A stretch of 64,000 nt of DNA from Podocnemis expansa (Eukaryota; Chordata; Testudines; Podocnemididae): the NCBI GenBank assembly GCA_007922195.1, contig ML681991.1, positions 45,779,189 through 45,843,188 of the forward strand, given 5' to 3'. A program made the position numbers and the translations under genes. How positions within the stretch are numbered: position 1 is the first letter of the stretch; every line of letters begins with the position of its first letter. Of this stretch, positions 11,405-20,536 are shown one piece after another. The notes beneath the pieces are model-generated. The model did not search any database. It was given only the letters and a program-made list of their open reading frames with translations, and was not told where the DNA came from.

Positions 11405-13154
11405 GAAGATTCTTCTGAACAAGGGACTGCAAACAGAGGAGTTTAAAAGGGATGGAGTAGGTGAAGCCCTGACTAGGAGAAGGAGGTGAAGGCAATCCCC
11501 TTGCTCAAAAAGCAAGGGAGAGAGTGAACCCTGAGGTGAGGGACATCGACTGGCTAACCTAGTGAGGAGGGCTTTAAACTAGGTTTGAAGGGGGAAGATG
11601 ACCAAAGCCCATGGGTAACTCACAATGCGGAAGATCTGGGGGAAGGGATGGAACTTGGAGTGCAGGGACTGTAACAGGAGGGACAAAAGAGAGAGTAATT
11701 GGAACTGGGGGGTGGGAGAATCAAATCATTGTCTTAAGTGTCCTAATGAAGCCCAAATACCTTGGGTGAGTGGGGAAGGAGGACACCAGGAGAATCTGCA
11801 AGGAGAAAAATACAACAGGGGAGATAATTGATAGAGGAAAGTAGGGCATTGGGCCCAGTATTTTAGGTGCCTGTACACAAATGCGAGGAGCCTGGGAAAC
11901 AAGCAGGAAGAATTGGTAGTACTGGCACAGATGGGGAACTATGATGCAATTGGAATAACAGAGACGTGGTGGGATAGCTTGCATAAGTGGAGCACTGCCA
12001 TGGATGGGTTTAAATTGTTCAGGAGGGACAGGCAGGAAAGAAGAGAGGAAGAAGTAGTGCTATACGTGAAAGAGCTGTATTACTGCTCGGAGCTCCACTG
12101 TGAAAGTGGAAACATGCCAGTTGAAAGTCTGTGGATTAAGTTTAGAGGGGAGTGCAACAAGGGGGATGTCGTGGTGGGTGTCTGCTACAGATCGCCAGAT
12201 CAGAAAGAGGAGGTGGATGAGGCATTTTATGGACAACTAGCAGAAGTTTCCAGATCACAGGCCCTGATTCTCATGGCGGATTTCAATTATTCTGACATCT
12301 GCTGGGATGGCAATACAGCAGTGCTTAGACAATCCAGAAAGCTTTTGGAAATTGTTGAAGACAACTTGTGGTAGAAATGCTGGAGGAACCAAATAGGGTC
12401 CTTGCACCTCTCAACCTGCTGCTCACAAACAGAGAAGAATTAATTAGTAAGAGTGAATGGCAAGCTGGGCAGCAGTGACCGTGAGATGGTAGAGTTCAGA
12501 ATCCTGATCAAAGGAAGAAAGGAAAGAAGCAAAACGCAAACCCCGAACTTCAGAAAAGCAGATATGGCTCCCTCAGGGAACAGATGGGAAGGATTCCCTG
12601 GGAGGCTGATCTGAAGGGGAAAGGTGTCCAAAAGAGCTGGCTGTGTTCTAATGAAACCCTGCCAAGGGCACAGAAAATATTATTCTGACATGCAGAAAGA
12701 ACATCAAGAGTGGAAGGCACCCAGCATGGCTTAGCAGAGAACTCTGTGGTGAGCTGAAACATAAAAAGGAAGCTTATGTGAAGTGAATCTTTGACAGGTA
12801 ACTGGGGAGACAAATAAAGATATTGCTCACAGCTGCAGGGATAAAATCAGAAAGGCTAAAGGGCAGTTTGAATTGAAAGTAGCAAGGGATGTGAAGGATA
12901 ACAGGTAGGGGTTCTACAAGTATGTCAGCAACAAGAAGAGGATCAAGGATAGTGTAGGTCCCTTACTGAATGGGGCAGGTATTCTTGTGGTGGAGGATGT
13001 GGAAAAGGCTGAAGTGCTCAATGCTTTTTTTACTTCTGTCTTCACAGGCAGGGTCAGCTCCCAGTCTACTACACTGGGTAACACAGAATGGAGAGAAGGA
13101 GAGGGGCTCACGATGATGGAAGGTCAGGTTATGGACTACTTAAGTTAGATGTGC
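11405..13154 (+). mobile_element. Decayed CR1 LINE lacking its 3' end
   Basis: This copy parallels the better one at 13765-16887. The end of ORF1 (CTAACCTAGTGAGGAGGGC at about 11555) is followed by ORF2. The endonuclease part survives in the frame 11913-12374 (ITETWWDSLHKWS, GVCYRSPDQ and ADFNYSDICW, where the usual GDFN is ADFN). From 12374 onward stops and frameshifts accumulate, and homology ends at about 13147 in the region before the RT core. CR1 copies normally keep their 3' end, so the missing tail implies a later deletion or rearrangement next to the DNA-element end at 13156. Confidence 0.85.
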
Positions 13155-13155
13155 A

Positions 13156-13222
13156 TGGGTATGTCTACATTTACAATTCAGTTTGAATTAAGGAGGCTTA
13201 ATGTGAACTAAATTAGTGCAAT
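13156..13222. mobile_element. DNA-element end fragment (GGGTATGTCTACA terminus)
   Basis: GGGTATGTCTACATTTACAA matches the left terminus of the element at 18424 (GGGTATGTCCACAT). Only about 65 bp remain before unit A homology resumes at 13226. The other end is missing, so this is a relic. Confidence 0.45.
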
Positions 13223-13580
13223 TCCAATTTTGCTACTGTAAGTGAAGATTAGCATTTACTTTTCCAGCTGTCATATGAGGATGAGAATGTGGGCCTAGGG
13301 CTCAACTCACAACGCTTCAACTGTGCCCCTGAATCCCAGCATTCGGTCCACCCCCAGAAGCCACAAAAACTCATGCTGAGCTGACGGTAACCCTTCAACT
13401 TAAATACTTAGACAAACAGGGCCTGTGATGTTCCCATGGTACAATTTGGACTGGTGAACTGCTGAGTGACTGCAACCCCCATACCTGGAGCCTGTCTTAC
13501 TCTGCTTTGTTTTAAGAACACTCAATCTTGGGCTGTTCATTCACAACCTCAAGCATGTAAGCAGTTGTGAACAAACTCAA

Positions 13581-13760
13581 TGGCTGTGTTCACACACACA
13601 GATTATTTCATTATGAGTTGTGTCAAAACAAACTTGTATCAAAATAATGCCTTATTTCGAAATAACTTAGTCCGAATTAACAAAAAGTTATTTCAAAATA
13701 AGGGAAAAGGTGGGAAACGAAATAGCATGTTCACAGTGTGAACATGCTATTTCGCTTCCA
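13581..13760. mobile_element. Partial TTTCGAAATAA-type DNA element with perfect palindrome
   Basis: GGCTGTGTTCACACACAC at 13581 resembles the terminus of the family at 18424-20121, and the interior has the family's TTATTTCGAAATAAC (about 13652) and AAAGTTATTTCAAAATAAGG. At 13718-13754 lies a perfect palindrome with 18-bp arms around one base (CGAAATAGCATGTTCACA, G, and its reverse complement). The same AAATAGCATGT motif, less symmetrical, occurs at about 19970, 50705 and 56050 in the other copies. The opposite terminus is lost at the junction with the CR1. Confidence 0.6.
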
Positions 13761-13764
13761 GAGG

Positions 13765-13828
13765 GGGCTGCAGGCACCCGCAGGGCTCAGCGCTGGGCAG
13801 TGCTGATCCCCGTGGGTGCCTGCAGCCC
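13765..13828. repeat. GC-rich inverted repeat at CR1 5' junction
   Basis: The arms GGGCTGCAGGCACCCGC (13765-13781) and GTGGGTGCCTGCAGCCC (13812-13828) are complementary at 16 of 17 positions around a 30-bp loop. It lies between the DNA-element piece ending near 13760 and the first recognisable CR1 ORF1 codons. It may mark a rearranged 5' truncation point. Confidence 0.6.
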
Positions 13829-14385
13829 GGCTCCCCGAGGCTGGGAGGATCACAGCCACCACAGCTAGAAGGAAACGTAGAGTTGTGGTGGTTGGGGACT
13901 CACTTCTGAGGGGGACGGAGGCACCCATCTGTCGCCCTGACAAGGTCTCTCGAGAGGTATGCTGCCTGCCAGGTGCCCGCATCCGAGACATTACAGAGGG
14001 ATTGTCGAGAATCATCCGCCCCTCAGACTACTACCCCATGCTTCTCATACATGTGGGAACCCATGATACTGCAAGAGGTGATCCTCGGCAGATCAAAGGC
14101 GACTTCAGGGCTCTGGGAGCGCGGGTGAAGGAGTTTGGAGCACAGGTGGTGTTCTCCTCGATTCTTCCGGGCAAGGGTAGAGGCCTGAGGAGAGACAGAT
14201 GCATCCTGGAGATGAACGTTTGGCTGCGAAGATGGTGTCGTCAGGAGGGCTTTGGCTTCCTTGACCATGGGTTGCTGTTTCAGGAAGAAGGACTGCTAGG
14301 CAGAGATGGACTCCATCTTTCGAGGAAGGGGAAGAGCGTATTTGGACGCAGACTGGCTGACCTAGTGAGGAGGGCTTTAAACTAG
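13816..14385 (+). pseudogene. CR1 ORF1 fragment with SGNH esterase-type domain
   Basis: About 190 codons of CR1 ORF1 are open but lack an initiating ATG; the frame begins at a GTG inside the 5' junction, so this is a truncated ORF1. The domain belongs to the SGNH/GDSL esterase type known in some CR1 ORF1 proteins. VVVVGDSLLRG at about residues 23-33 holds the nucleophile Ser, and LGRDGLHLSRKG near residues 163-174 holds the Asp-x-x-His pair. Block III reads HVGTHDTARG near residue 80, with His where the family usually has Asn. The end, [10 protein letters not shown], joins ORF2 after a short spacer. The function proposed for such domains is lipid or membrane association of the retrotransposon particle; this copy is not expected to act. 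Confidence 0.8.
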
Positions 14386-14450
14386 GTCTGAAGGGGGAAG
14401 GAGACCAAAGCCCACAGGTAAGTGACTATGTGGGAGACCAGGGGGATGGG

Positions 14451-16354
14451 ATGGAACTTGGGGGGTGCCGGGACTGTAACTACAGGGATAGAAGAGAGGA
14501 TAGTTGGAACATGCGGGGGGAATCAAATAACCTTCTTAGGTGCTCTAATAAAGCCCTAATGCCTGAGGCAGGTGGGGGAGGTCAACACCAAAAGAAAATC
14601 CAGGGAGGTAGATACAATAGAATTGAAAATCAAAATGGGAAAGTAGGGCAATCAGCTGGGTATCTTAGGTGCCTATACACAAATGCAAGGAGCCTGGGAA
14701 ACAAGCAGGAGGAATTGGTAGTACTGGCGCAGACAAAGAACTATGACATGATTGGGATAACAGAGACGTGGTGGAATAGTTTGCATGACTGGAGCTCTGC
14801 AATAGATGGGTATAAACTGTTCAGGAGGGACAGGCAGGGAAGGAAAGGGGGAGGAGTAGCACTATATGTAAAGGAGCTCTATGACTGCTCAGAGCTTCAT
14901 TATGAAAGTGGAAACAAGGCAGTTGAAAGTCTGTGGGTTAAGTTTAGAGGGGAGAGCAACAAGGGGGATGTTGTGGTAGGTGTCTGCTACAGACCACCAG
15001 ATCAGAAGGAGGAGGTGGAGGAGGTGTTCTATGGACAACTGACAGAAGTTTCTAGAGCACAGGCCCTGGTTCTCATGGGGGACTTCAATTACCCTGACAT
15101 CTGCTGGAAGGCCAATACAGCAGTGCACAGGCAATCCAGGAAGTTTCTGAAGAGTGTTGAGGACAACTTCCTGGTACAAATGCTGGAGCAACCAACTAGG
15201 GGCCTTGTGCCTCTCGATCTGCTGCTCACAAATAGAGAAGAATTTATCAGGGAAGTAGAAGTGAATGGCAGCCTGGGTAGCAGTGACCATGAAATGATTG
15301 AGTTCAAGTTGATGATTAAAGGAAAGAAGGAAAGAAGCAAAACACAGACCCTGGACTTCAGAAAAGCAGATTTTGTCTCCCTCAGGGAACTGATGGGCAG
15401 GATCCCTTGGGAGGCTGATCTGAAGGGGAAAGGTGTCCAAGAGAGTTGGGTGCATTTTAAAGAAACCCTGCTAAGGGCACAGGAAGATACAATTCTGATA
15501 AGGAGGAAGCACAGCAAATGTGGAAGGCGCCCACTGTGGCTTAACAGAGAGCTCTGCACTGAGCTGAAACATAAAAAGGAAGCTTACAGGAAGTGGAAGC
15601 TAGGACAGATGACTAAGGAGGCATATAAAGACATTGCTCGGGACTGCAGGGATAAAATCAGAAAGGCCAAAGGACAAATGGAGTTGCGATTAGCAAGGGA
15701 TCTGAAGGATAACAGGAAGGAGTTCTACAAGTATATCAATAACAAGAAGAGGATCAGGGATGGTGTAGGTCCCTTACTGAATGGGGCAGGCATCCTCGTG
15801 ACAGAGGATGAGGAAAAAGCTGAAGTGCTCAATGCTTTTTTGACTTCAGTTTTCACAAGCAAGGTCAGCTCCCAGCCCACTACACTAGGTACGGTAGACT
15901 GGGGAGAAGAAGAGAGGCCCTTGGTGACAGAAGGTCAGGTTAGGGACTGCTTAAAGAAACTAGATGTGCACAAGTCCATGGGGCCGGATGAACTTCATCC
16001 GAGGGTGCTGAGGGAGCTGGATGATGAGATAGCAGTACCGTTGGCCATTATTTTTGAAAACTCGTGGCGAACAGGGGAGGTGCCAGAGGACTGGAAAAAA
16101 GCAAATATAGTACCTATCTTCAAGAAAGGCAAAAAGGAGGATCCAGGGAATTACAGACCTGTCAGCCTCACCTCAATCCCTGGAAAAATCATGGAGCAGC
16201 TTCTCAAAGAATCCATCCTGAAACACTTGGAGGAAAATAGAGTAATCAGGAACAGTCAGCATGGATTTACCAAGGGTAAATCATGCCTGACCAACCTCAT
16301 CGCCTTCTACGATGAGATGACTGGATTTGTGGATGCGGGAAGAGCCGTTGATGT
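14451..16354 (+). pseudogene. CR1 ORF2 (endonuclease plus partial reverse transcriptase), cut by gap
   Basis: A long open frame for the CR1 polyprotein; the frame is open from 14430 and its first ATG is at 14451. The N-terminal AP-type endonuclease shows [18 protein letters not shown] with the metal-binding Glu, [19 protein letters not shown] and [10 protein letters not shown] with the catalytic Asp-His. The reverse transcriptase then begins with [39 protein letters not shown] and [14 protein letters not shown]. Sequence ends in GRAVD just before the assembly gap, so the FADD catalytic core is unsequenced here. No stop or frameshift is seen across about 1.9 kb, so this is the best-preserved LINE in the window. 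Activity cannot be judged because of the gap and the truncated ORF1. Confidence 0.9.
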
Positions 16355-16754
16355 NNNNNNNNNNNNNNNNNNNNNNNNNNNNNNNNNNNNNNNNNNNNNN
16401 NNNNNNNNNNNNNNNNNNNNNNNNNNNNNNNNNNNNNNNNNNNNNNNNNNNNNNNNNNNNNNNNNNNNNNNNNNNNNNNNNNNNNNNNNNNNNNNNNNNN
16501 NNNNNNNNNNNNNNNNNNNNNNNNNNNNNNNNNNNNNNNNNNNNNNNNNNNNNNNNNNNNNNNNNNNNNNNNNNNNNNNNNNNNNNNNNNNNNNNNNNNN
16601 NNNNNNNNNNNNNNNNNNNNNNNNNNNNNNNNNNNNNNNNNNNNNNNNNNNNNNNNNNNNNNNNNNNNNNNNNNNNNNNNNNNNNNNNNNNNNNNNNNNN
16701 NNNNNNNNNNNNNNNNNNNNNNNNNNNNNNNNNNNNNNNNNNNNNNNNNNNNNN
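16355..16754. other. Assembly gap (400 N)
   Basis: Exactly 400 N inside the CR1 ORF2. The round length suggests a nominal or estimated gap size. The reading frame before the gap does not match the frame of the ORF2 C-terminus after it (FKAQLDKTLTGMI ending at 16800), as expected if the true missing length differs. Confidence 0.99.
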
Positions 16755-16887
16755 GGTGTTCAAGGCCCAGCTGGACAAAACCCTGACTGGGATGATCTAA
16801 TAGGAGTGGTCCTGCTTTTTCTGGCAGGGGGTTGGACTAGATGACCTATGAGGTCCCTTCCAACCCTATGATTCTATGATTCTATGA
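16755..16887 (+). mobile_element. CR1 3' end belonging to the copy starting at 13765
   Basis: The last ORF2 codons (VFKAQLDKTLTGMI, stop at 16798-16800) are followed by the 3' UTR with GGGGGTTGGACTAGATGACC and ATTCTATG repeats ending near 16887. Unit A homology resumes immediately at about 16890. The element therefore spans about 13765-16887 including the gap. Confidence 0.9.
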
Positions 16888-17878
16888 TCTTCTGATGAGG
16901 TGAGAAATGGCTCTCTGTTTCTGGAGATTTTTGCCTGGATTGTTTTCAAGCCATGAGGACACATCTTTTGGAATATTACATAGCCTCATAAATATACACA
17001 GGAAATTGCAACAGAGAGATTACAGTAACAGTGATGCTCAGTCCCTCATGAGCATTCCATAATTATCATAAGTGACATACTTTGCATTACACAATACACA
17101 ATTGCACTAGAAGGGTAAACATAAGAGTGCAGGGGATCTTAGGGTCAAATGTCACTATGTTTCTTCCCCTGAACATGCCCTCCATTGCTTCCTATCAGGC
17201 ACCTGAGTGCTGAGGCCCCAAAATAATGCACAAATCAAAGGAAGGGAGACGTTTCCCTGCCTTAACTTGATTGCAGAAACTTATCTGGCAGGGAAGATGT
17301 CCAGATGATACTGAGAAATCCCACTGGGTACCTAAGTATTATAAGATACTGGCCTTATGTTGTAGTTGAGAATGGGCTAGGAATAGGGGTTGGCAGGGAT
17401 TTGTATCACAGGTTAGTGGGTTCCCCTTTGATGCATGTCCTTTTGGAAAGATGCCTCAGAATGAAAAACACTACAAGAAATAAATATTAATAATACATTT
17501 TCCTAACCCTGACATGGCAACCACATAGCTGTATAATAGAGTTACATGACTGCATCTAAGTGTCTCATCACAGAAGGATGGAGGCCCACCTTCCCAGCTG
17601 AGTCTGTCTGCGTGCACCAACACACTGAGCACAATCTCTCCTTAGTGGCTGAACTTTGAGCAGTCACCAGTTCTAATCTCACTCCAACTTTGTAGCAGCC
17701 AGTTGTGGCACCTGCTAAAGGCCCTAACAAAGATAGATCACAGGTTCCAAGAGCTCTGTCCATCTCTACCTCCTATCCCAGCTGCAAGTCTAAAAGCCTG
17801 ACACGCCACGCAATGATGCTTGTTTCAGCACCTAAACCTGCCTCTGGAATATTTAAATTACTTTAAAGGAAGGAACCT

Positions 17879-20536
17879 GATCACTAGCATTGTCCTAACA
17901 TGAATTTCCTGAATATTTTTCTCACGGCCTCCTTCACCTTTTTTTTCCCTCAGGCTGTAGATGAGGGGATTGACCAGGAGAGTCAGGACAGTGTAGACGA
18001 GAGCAAGAACTTTCTTGAAGTCTTTCAGTGTGTAGGATGTTGGGAGCATATAGACAATTAGCAGAGTTCCATAATAAATGGACACCACAATGAGGTACGA
18101 GGAGCAGGTGGTAAAGGCCTTTTGCCTCCCAGTGGTGGAAGGGATTCTCAGAATGATGGCAATGATGGAGATGTAGGACATCACAGTTAATAGGAATGGG
18201 ACCAGTAAGAAAATCAAGGTGAGTATGAAAGTCAACATTTCCATGAGCTGAGGGTCCTTACAGGAGAGTTTTATGAGAGGGATAAGGTCACAAAAGAAAT
18301 GGCCAATATTTTTTGGGCCCACAGAAGGTTAACAGTGATATTTACACTGTTGCTATGCTACTACCTAGAATACCACCTATCCAAGAGCGACCTGCGAGCT
18401 GGAGACAAGTCCTTGCACCCATAGGGTATGTCCACATGTCTTGTTTATTTCAGAATAACAGTGGTTATTTTGAAATAAAAAAGTTTTAGTCCACATGACG
18501 TATTCTTGTTTTGAAATGACAGAGCCCATCATTTCAAAATAAGAGCCACGGTTTCAAAATGGCTTAAACCACTTTCATTTTGAAATGGCGGTTATTTTGA
18601 AACCGGTCGTTTCAAAATAACGTCGTTCAGACACGTTATTTCGAAATGACCATTGTCTCGAAATAACGTTTGACCTTTCCTCCCAGGGGGCGTGGCACCC
18701 TGGAGGGAAGGTCCCACTCCCCCCCAGCACCCTGGCCAGGAATCAGCACCCTGGCCAGGGTGCTGAGCAGAGGTGCAGGGGGCTGGCAGGTGCCCCAGCC
18801 AGCTTCCCTGTCACTTCTCCTTGCCGGAGGTGGAGGGGGGGTCGGGTGCCTCAGCCCTCTTCCCCCACCTGCCCCCAGCAAAGGGGAGTGCCGGGCAAAG
18901 CTGGCTGGGGCGCCTGCTGCCCCCCCCCACCCCTGGCAAGGGGAAGTGGTGGGGGAAACCTGCTGCCCGTTGCCAGGCGCAGGGGAGGCAGCAGGTGCCC
19001 TAGCCAGCTTGGCCGGTTGCCCCGCTCCCTAGCGGGGCAGCCCAGGCGCCCTGTCCCAGGCTGTGGAAGCAGCCAGGGAACGTGCGGGCTGGGGCTCCCC
19101 CAGCCCCTTGTGAGTGGTGGGGAGGGGTGGCTGCCAGTTCTCCAGCCCCTCCAGACTGTGAGGGGCTGGGGAACCGGCAGCCCCTCCCACCGCCGCTCAC
19201 AAGCAGCTGGGGGAGCCCCAGCCCACACTTCCCTTGCCACTTCCAGGTTGCCAGGGGCTGGGGGAGTGGGGCACCGAGCTCCCTCTCCCCGTGCCCCCAC
19301 TCTCTCCCTCATCAGGGTTCGGAGAATGCTGCCCCGGTGGGTAGGGGCTGCGGGCACTCGCCCTGCCCCCATCCAAGCCTAGGGGGTCTTTTGGCCCTGC
19401 ACCAGCTGGCACGGGGCCAACAGCACCTCCCGAGCCCAGGTGGGGGGCAAAGTGGGTCCCCGCAGCTGGCATGGGGCTGAGTGGGTGCCCGCAGCTGGCG
19501 CAGGGCTGGCACCCCCCCAAGCCCGGGCGTGGAGCAGAGCCAGCACCTGCACCCGCTGTCTCTCCAGCTGCTGCTGGAGCCCAGGCAGCGGGGCAGAGCA
19601 GGGAGCAGCCCGGCAGGGGAGAGCTGCAGCTCCCAGCTCTCCCCGCCACCCCAGCTCTGGCTGCCTGGAGTTGGGGTGGCAGGGAGACCTGGGTGCTGCA
19701 GCTCCCCCCTGCCAGGCTTCAGGGCAGCCCTGGGTGGCATAGCCTGCCCACCCAGGGTGCACCACACTCCCTGCCTCCACAGTGCCTCGCCCACTGCCTC
19801 AACAGCAGCGGGGGACAGCAGGGCAGGGAGATCCCTGCCCTGGGGGCAGTTTTTCCCTTCCTGGCTCTCCAGGTGAGACCCAGGCCAGGGGATTGGTTGG
19901 CAACATGGCCCTGCCAGGGGGCCATGTTGCCACACCTCCCATGCTGCTCCTCTCCTGAATCAAAATAGCATGTCCATACACAGGGCACGCTATTTCAAGT
20001 GCAGGGTGTCCCTTATTTTGAAATTAAAAAAAAAAATTATTTCAAAATAAGTCATTTCAAAGTAAGGCTTTTATTTCAAAATGACTTATTTAGAAATAAG
20101 GCTTTGGATGTGGACATAGCCATAGGAACTGCAATATGAAGTGGTTTGATTATCGCTAAATATCAATCATAAGACATCACCATTAGGAGAAGGCATTTTG
20201 TAGCAATCATAATATCAAAGAAATAATATTATGTGATACACACACTAATTGAAATAGTTTTGTCTTCTGTCAAGAGGCCAACCAGCATGTTCGGCAGGAT
20301 GGTGGAGCTGTAGCAGGTCTCTAGGCTGGACATGTTCACCAGAAAGAAGTACATGGGGGTGTGAAGGTGCTGAGCAGCTACAACCAGCACAACGATGAGG
20401 ATATTAAAGCTTTGATTGCTATGTAGATCACTAGAAACAGGAGGAAAAGAAGGTATTGCAATTCTGGGACGTTCCTGAATCCAAGAAGGATGAATTCTAT
20501 GATAAATGTTTGATTTCCCTGTTCTTGATCCACCAT
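17879..20536 (-). pseudogene. Olfactory receptor pseudogene split by a 1.7-kb element
   Basis: This is the unit B counterpart of the OR at 4664-5614. The N-terminal half (20122-20536) starts MVDQEQGNQTF, nearly identical to the intact gene. A one-base deletion near 20410 in TM1 shifts the frame. Downstream, a Gln codon became TAA (about 20234), and the Arg codon of the MSYDRY motif became TGA (CGA to TGA, near 20168). After the insertion at 18424-20121, the C-terminal half (17879-18423) has a TGG-to-TAA stop near 18338, a one-base insertion at GGGCCCAAAAAATA near 18317, and a further frameshift in a T-rich stretch near 17945 that alters the tail. The middle, 17958-18315, still reads well (SYISII, KAFTTCSSYL, NPLIY). 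It cannot make a receptor. Confidence 0.93.
18424..20121. mobile_element. 1.7-kb palindrome-rich DNA element (TATGTCCACA termini)
   Basis: It interrupts the OR pseudogene cleanly: OR sequence stops at 18423 and resumes at 20122, with a 3-bp duplication ATA (18421-18423, 20122-20124). The termini are inverted, GGGTATGTCCACAT on the left and the complement of GGCTATGTCCACAT on the right. About 250 bp at the left and 100 bp at the right are rich in TTATTTCGAAATAA-like palindromic motifs. The core (about 18680-19960) is very GC-rich with no recognisable protein. Near the right end a 14-bp perfect inverted repeat (19898-19911 and 19919-19932) is followed by CCTGAATCAAAATAGCATG, shared with the copies ending at 50791 and 56219. 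The 3-bp duplication is compatible with a Harbinger-like or Chompy-like MITE, but I cannot assign a superfamily. Confidence 0.8.

Noticed and set aside
14889..15559. Open frames of 156 and 188 residues on the minus strand
   Set aside because: They are antisense shadows of the CR1 ORF2 coding strand.
18670..19935. Many long overlapping open frames on both strands in the GC-rich core of the DNA element
   Set aside because: They arise from low stop-codon frequency in GC-rich DNA, overlap in all frames, lack any domain, and sit inside a non-coding transposon.
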